NCBI GenBank assembly: GCA_903871865.1
Contig: CAIQIL010000244.1
Coordinates: 1-8,975 of the forward strand
Length of the DNA: 8,975 bases
Source: an uncultured Burkholderiales bacterium
GTDB taxonomy: Bacteria; Pseudomonadota; Gammaproteobacteria; Burkholderiales; Burkholderiaceae_C
Reading direction: 5' to 3'
Shown piece by piece: positions 6,622 to 8,975 of the stretch. The notes under the pieces were generated by a model that was not told where the DNA came from, searched no databases, and saw only the letters and a list, made by a program, of their open reading frames with translations. The stretch's first letter is position 1. Each line of letters begins with the position of its first letter. The position numbers and the translations under genes are program-made.

Positions 6622-6639
6622 GCGGCACCGTCGTGCCGC
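6622..6639. terminator. GC-rich hairpin between convergent protease and kinase genes
   Basis: GCGGCAC (6622-6628) and GTGCCGC (6633-6639) form a perfect 7-bp stem with a CGTC loop in the 46-bp gap between the protease stop and the kinase stop. It has no T-run on either side, so it is at best a bidirectional hairpin that slows polymerase or protects mRNA ends. The structure is clear; termination is inferred from position. Confidence 0.45.
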
Positions 6640-6641
6640 CC

Positions 6642-6661
6642 CATGTCGCCTCATGTCGCCT
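6642..6661. repeat. 10-bp tandem duplication CATGTCGCCT (x2)
   Basis: CATGTCGCCT occurs at 6642-6651 and 6652-6661, ending on the first base of the kinase stop codon (TCA 6661-6663 on the plus strand). It is probably a slippage product without function. Confidence 0.8.
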
Positions 6662-8043
6662 CAGGCTGCGTCACTCAGCGCCGGGCTGTGCAAAGCCGAT
6701 TGCAACGGCACCTCGAACCAGAAGCAGCTGCCTTGGCCCGGCTGGCTCATGACACCGATCTGGCCCTGCATGACATCGACCAGGCGCTTGCAGATGGCCA
6801 GGCCCAGGCCGGTGCCACCGTACTGGCGGATGGTTTTCTCGCTCACGGGGCTGAAGGGCTGGAAGAGCTGACCGAGCGCCTCGGGCGCGATGCCGATGCC
6901 GGAGTCCTGCACCTCGACGTGCAGCGCGTCCTGGCCCGTGGCCATCGGCACGGTCGTGCAGCGCACCGTGACCTGGCCCTGGGTGGTGAACTTCAAGGCA
7001 TTGCCCAGGAAGTTGAGCAGCACCTGCTGGATGCGCAAGGCGTCGCCCACCGCCGCCATCGGCGCCCGGCACTCCATCACGACGGGCACACCCTTTTGCT
7101 GCGCCACAGAGGAGAGCATCTCCACCACCTCGCGCACGACCTGCTGGGGGTCGAAGGGCTTGGCCTCCGGCGTGGCCGGGTTGACCTCCAGGCGAGAGAA
7201 ATCCAGCATGTCGCTGATGATTTTGTGGATGGTCGCGCCACAGCGGCTGACCTGCGCCACATGGCTGAGCTGCAACTCGGTGAGCGGCGACTGCCGCAGC
7301 AGCTGCGTGAAGCCGAGCAAGCCATTGAGCGGGTTGCGCACCTCGTGGCTGATCTGGGCGAACAGGCGGGTGCGGTCGAGGTTGGCCTGCTGCAAGGCCG
7401 CCAGGGTGCTTTCCAGCGATGCGGCGCGGGCCGCCAGGGCTTCGTTCTGCAGGCCGATGGTGCGCTGCTGGTCGGCGCCATGGGCCGCATAGCGGTCGTG
7501 CGCGCGGCGCGCCACGGCGCCAAAGGCCACACCCAGCGCCAGGAAGCCGGTTTGCATCAGCATCAAGGGGTTGTCCTGCGCGCGCATCAGCGGGGTCACC
7601 CAGCCCATGGCGTCGTTGGCCCAGTGCAGGGCACCGGCCAGCAGGGTCAGCACCAGCCAGGCCAAACCGTCGTTGGCACCCACCACCAGCGCCACGAACA
7701 AGGGCCACCACACCAGCCACCAGACGCAGGTGTCGGCGTGCAAGCCCATCCACATCAAAGCGAGGTTGACGCCGCTGAAGTTCAGCAAGATGCCCAGGTG
7801 GCTGGCCGGGCGGAACCAGCGTTCGGCCAACGGGCTCTTGACCAAGGGGAAGAGGGCGAGCACGAGCGTGGCCGGCCCCGCCAGGGCCAGCGCGATGGCG
7901 CCCTGCCCCAGCCAAAGGCCATACACCAAGGCAAAGCCGTAGTGCCCAGCGACGGACACGAGGATCAATTCGCTGAAGCGCCGGTAAGGGACGGTCCCGG
8001 CAGGCAGGGGGCCCTGCCAAGTTGCCGAGTGCGCTGACGCCAT
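6661..8043 (-). CDS. Membrane sensor histidine kinase (HisKA-HATPase_c), no receiver domain
   Basis: This is a 460-residue inner-membrane sensor kinase expected to autophosphorylate and pass phosphate to a response regulator. Residues 24-178 form about six hydrophobic helices (roughly 24-45, 49-67, 84-101, 107-123, 127-142, 158-178) with short loops. Sensing is therefore probably within the membrane or via membrane state, with no periplasmic domain. A coiled-coil-like linker (190-227) precedes the H-box [18 protein letters not shown] (phospho-acceptor H233). The ATPase domain shows the N-box [11 protein letters not shown] (342-352), G1 DSGIGI (380-385), an F-box LFQPFSP (393-399) and G2 GGTGLGL (409-415). 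All catalytic boxes look intact. ATG 8043 has CAGGAG 6 nt upstream; a TTG at 8067 is an inferior start. It follows the response regulator on the same strand across a 167-bp gap. The signal is unknown. Confidence 0.94.
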   Translation of the reverse strand: MASAHSATWQGPLPAGTVPYRRFSELILVSVAGHYGFALVYGLWLGQGAIALALAGPATLVLALFPLVKSPLAERWFRPASHLGILLNFSGVNLALMWMGLHADTCVWWLVWWPLFVALVVGANDGLAWLVLTLLAGALHWANDAMGWVTPLMRAQDNPLMLMQTGFLALGVAFGAVARRAHDRYAAHGADQQRTIGLQNEALAARAASLESTLAALQQANLDRTRLFAQISHEVRNPLNGLLGFTQLLRQSPLTELQLSHVAQVSRCGATIHKIISDMLDFSRLEVNPATPEAKPFDPQQVVREVVEMLSSVAQQKGVPVVMECRAPMAAVGDALRIQQVLLNFLGNALKFTTQGQVTVRCTTVPMATGQDALHVEVQDSGIGIAPEALGQLFQPFSPVSEKTIRQYGGTGLGLAICKRLVDVMQGQIGVMSQPGQGSCFWFEVPLQSALHSPALSDAA

Positions 8044-8049
8044 GTACTG

Positions 8050-8055
8050 CTCCTG
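8050..8055 (-). promoter_or_regulatory. Shine-Dalgarno CAGGAG that fixes the kinase start
   Basis: On the minus strand CAGGAG is followed by 6 nt (CAGTAC) and ATG 8043. It lies inside the extension that a TTG start at 8067 would add, which argues for the ATG. Confidence 0.65.
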
Positions 8056-8072
8056 TGGCTGTCTCAAAATCT

Positions 8073-8085
8073 GGGTGTTTCACCC
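8073..8085 (-). promoter_or_regulatory. Small hairpin in the kinase leader
   Basis: On the minus strand GGGTG-AAA-CACCC is a perfect 5-bp stem with a 3-nt loop, followed by AGATTTTGAG. It lies about 30 nt upstream of the kinase ATG. It could be a weak attenuator or mRNA stabiliser. The T-run is short, so termination is doubtful. Confidence 0.35.
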
Positions 8086-8130
8086 GAACGCGAAGCCTAT
8101 CGCATCCTGCAGCCATGACCGCGCAGCGCC

Positions 8131-8158
8131 CATCGGGGTTTACGGAAAGAACCCCATG
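8131..8158 (-). promoter_or_regulatory. Hairpin with one bulge in the regulator-kinase gap
   Basis: On the plus strand CAT-C-GGGGTT (8131-8140) pairs with AACCCC-ATG (8150-8158). Nine base pairs form with a single bulged C and a 9-nt loop (8141-8149). No T-run follows on the minus strand. It is the second of three hairpins in the 167 bp (8044-8210) between the response regulator stop and the kinase start. Confidence 0.4.
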
Positions 8159-8161
8159 TTG

Positions 8162-8180
8162 TGGCGTGCGGATCACGCCA
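8162..8180 (-). terminator. Hairpin downstream of the response regulator gene
   Basis: On the minus strand TGGCGTG-ATCCG-CACGCCA is a perfect 7-bp stem with a 5-nt loop, about 30 nt after the regulator stop. It is the best placed of the local hairpins to end or trim the regulator transcript, but it lacks a T-run. Together with the two hairpins nearer the kinase it accounts for much of this gene-free gap; no open reading frame or RNA gene is recognisable there. Confidence 0.4.
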
Positions 8181-8210
8181 AGTGACAGCCCCCTCGCGAC
8201 CCCCGCAGGC

Positions 8211-8912
8211 TCACACCTGGATGGCCTGGCTGGCCAGGGCCGCTGCGGCGGCGCGGGTCTCCACCCCGAGCTTCTCGAAGATGTGTTCGAGGTGCTTGTT
8301 GACGGTGCGGTGGCTCATGCCCAGGATGTCGGCGATGTCGCGGTTGGTCTTGCCGCGCGCCAGCCAGGTGAGGACCTCGGTCTCGCGCGGCGTGAGGGCC
8401 GCGTGGCTGAGCCGCTCGGCCGATGCGGCAGACGCTGCTGCGGCGGCGACGGAAAACGCCGACGAGGCATCGCTGGCGCGTTGCACGGCCGCCCGGGCTT
8501 CGCGGGCCGCGCGGGCGTTGCGCACGTGGGTGTTCAGCCGGGCCAGCACTTCTTCGATGCGCAGGGGCTTGACGACGTAGTCCACGCCGCCGGCATCGAA
8601 GCCCGCCACGATGTCAGCCGTCTCGGACAGCCCGGTCATGAAGATGACGGGCACGGCCTCGCCCTGCGGATGGGCCTTGATGCGCTGGCAGGTCTCGAAG
8701 CCGCTGAGCCCCGGCATGACGCCGTCGAGCAAGATGGCATCGGGCACCACGACGTCCAGCCGGTCCAGGGCCTGCCGGCCGTCACGTGCGACCAGCACGG
8801 TGTAGCCCTCCTGGGCGAGGGCGTCGCACAGCATGCGCAGGGTGTCGGGTGCATCGTCCACCACCAGCACGGTGCCCTGGTGGTGGGGTGGGCGGTCAGG
8901 GGCGTGGTTCAT
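8211..8912 (-). CDS. Response regulator, REC plus LuxR-type DNA-binding domain
   Basis: This is a cytoplasmic two-component transcription factor. In the 233-residue protein the receiver domain (about 14-131) has the acidic pair D19-D20, the phospho-acceptor D63 in LLDGVMPGLSG, T93 in FMTG and K115 in VVKPL, so it should be phosphorylatable. An Ala/Ser-rich linker (about 137-168) connects to a LuxR helix-turn-helix (172-233): LTPRETEVLTWLARGKTN, then DIADILGMSHRTVNKHLEHIF and EKLGV. The order and length resemble NarL/FixJ-type regulators, though the REC sequence also looks like receivers paired with hybrid kinases. ATG 8912 has GAGG 9 nt upstream (8922-8925). ATG 8936 is in frame, would add eight residues and has no ribosome site. 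The start overlaps the end of the gene entering from the right. The membrane kinase lies downstream, so the partner could be either that kinase or the upstream gene product. Confidence 0.94.
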   Translation of the reverse strand: MNHAPDRPPHHQGTVLVVDDAPDTLRMLCDALAQEGYTVLVARDGRQALDRLDVVVPDAILLDGVMPGLSGFETCQRIKAHPQGEAVPVIFMTGLSETADIVAGFDAGGVDYVVKPLRIEEVLARLNTHVRNARAAREARAAVQRASDASSAFSVAAAAASAASAERLSHAALTPRETEVLTWLARGKTNRDIADILGMSHRTVNKHLEHIFEKLGVETRAAAAALASQAIQV

Positions 8913-8975
8913 CGGCGATGTCCTCGGTGATGTCATCGGTGAGTTGCGGGGCCAGGCGCGCCACCAGCGCGTCCA
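8896..8975 (-). CDS. C-terminal fragment of an upstream minus-strand gene (runs off the right edge)
   Basis: A minus-strand frame that is open to the window edge encodes DALVARLAPQLTDDITED and then IADEPRP before a TGA at 8896-8898. It overlaps the response regulator ATG at 8912 by 17 bp. The acidic, helix-like sequence and normal GC-rich codon use suggest a real protein C-terminus, translationally coupled to the regulator. Overlapping partners of this kind are often the cognate sensor kinase, but no domain is visible in the 25 residues, so I assign no function. Confidence 0.5.
   Translation of the reverse strand, partial: DALVARLAPQLTDDITEDIADEPRP

Noticed and set aside
6592..8037. A 481-codon plus-strand frame opposite the histidine kinase
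   Set aside because: The kinase on the minus strand has every catalytic box intact. The opposing frame is a His/Gln-rich shadow.
8095..8100. TAGGCT-like -10 element on the minus strand upstream of the kinase
   Set aside because: It matches TATAAT in only three of six positions and has no -35 partner, so it does not merit a promoter call by itself.

Overview
The window is GC-rich and densely coded, and every complete gene has a chromosomal, housekeeping-type neighbourhood. Gene content points to a betaproteobacterium of the order Burkholderiales, probably Comamonadaceae or a related Leptothrix/Aquabacterium-type lineage. The main reasons are the DUF3717-DUF1289 protein, a GlnS with a long insert before its ATP-binding signature, and a TrpS with a C-terminal extension. 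This placement is inferred from protein character, not from a database search. I see no phage, insertion sequence, plasmid, CRISPR, tRNA or rRNA signature, and no gene-free stretch longer than 167 bp.

Left part (1-2152): the 5' end of glnS leaves the window leftward on the minus strand. Divergent from it is a class I-like polyphosphate kinase 2 gene (ppk2). An uncharacterised GNAT-like protein gene follows on the plus strand.

Centre (2134-4721): a DUF3717/DUF1289 gene lies on the minus strand. It overlaps the GNAT-like gene tail to tail by 19 bp and is joined to the end of trpS through a TGATG stop-start overlap. trpS is divergent from purN, the purine-synthesis glycinamide ribonucleotide formyltransferase.

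Right part (4845-8975): a two-gene plus-strand unit encodes a secreted, membrane-anchored DUF2167 protein and a zinc site-2 protease (HEMGH...LDGG), 6 bp apart. Converging on it from the right is a minus-strand signalling block: a six-helix membrane histidine kinase without a receiver domain and, upstream of it, a REC-LuxR response regulator. The last 80 bases hold the end of another minus-strand gene that overlaps the regulator's start.

No complete novel system such as a defence island is evident. The parts most worth a second look are the DUF2167/site-2 protease pair, the appended C-terminal domain of TrpS, -10-like hexamers sitting 6-10 nt before the ATG of glnS, trpS and purN (possible leaderless or near-leaderless mRNAs), and three consecutive hairpins between the response regulator and the kinase.
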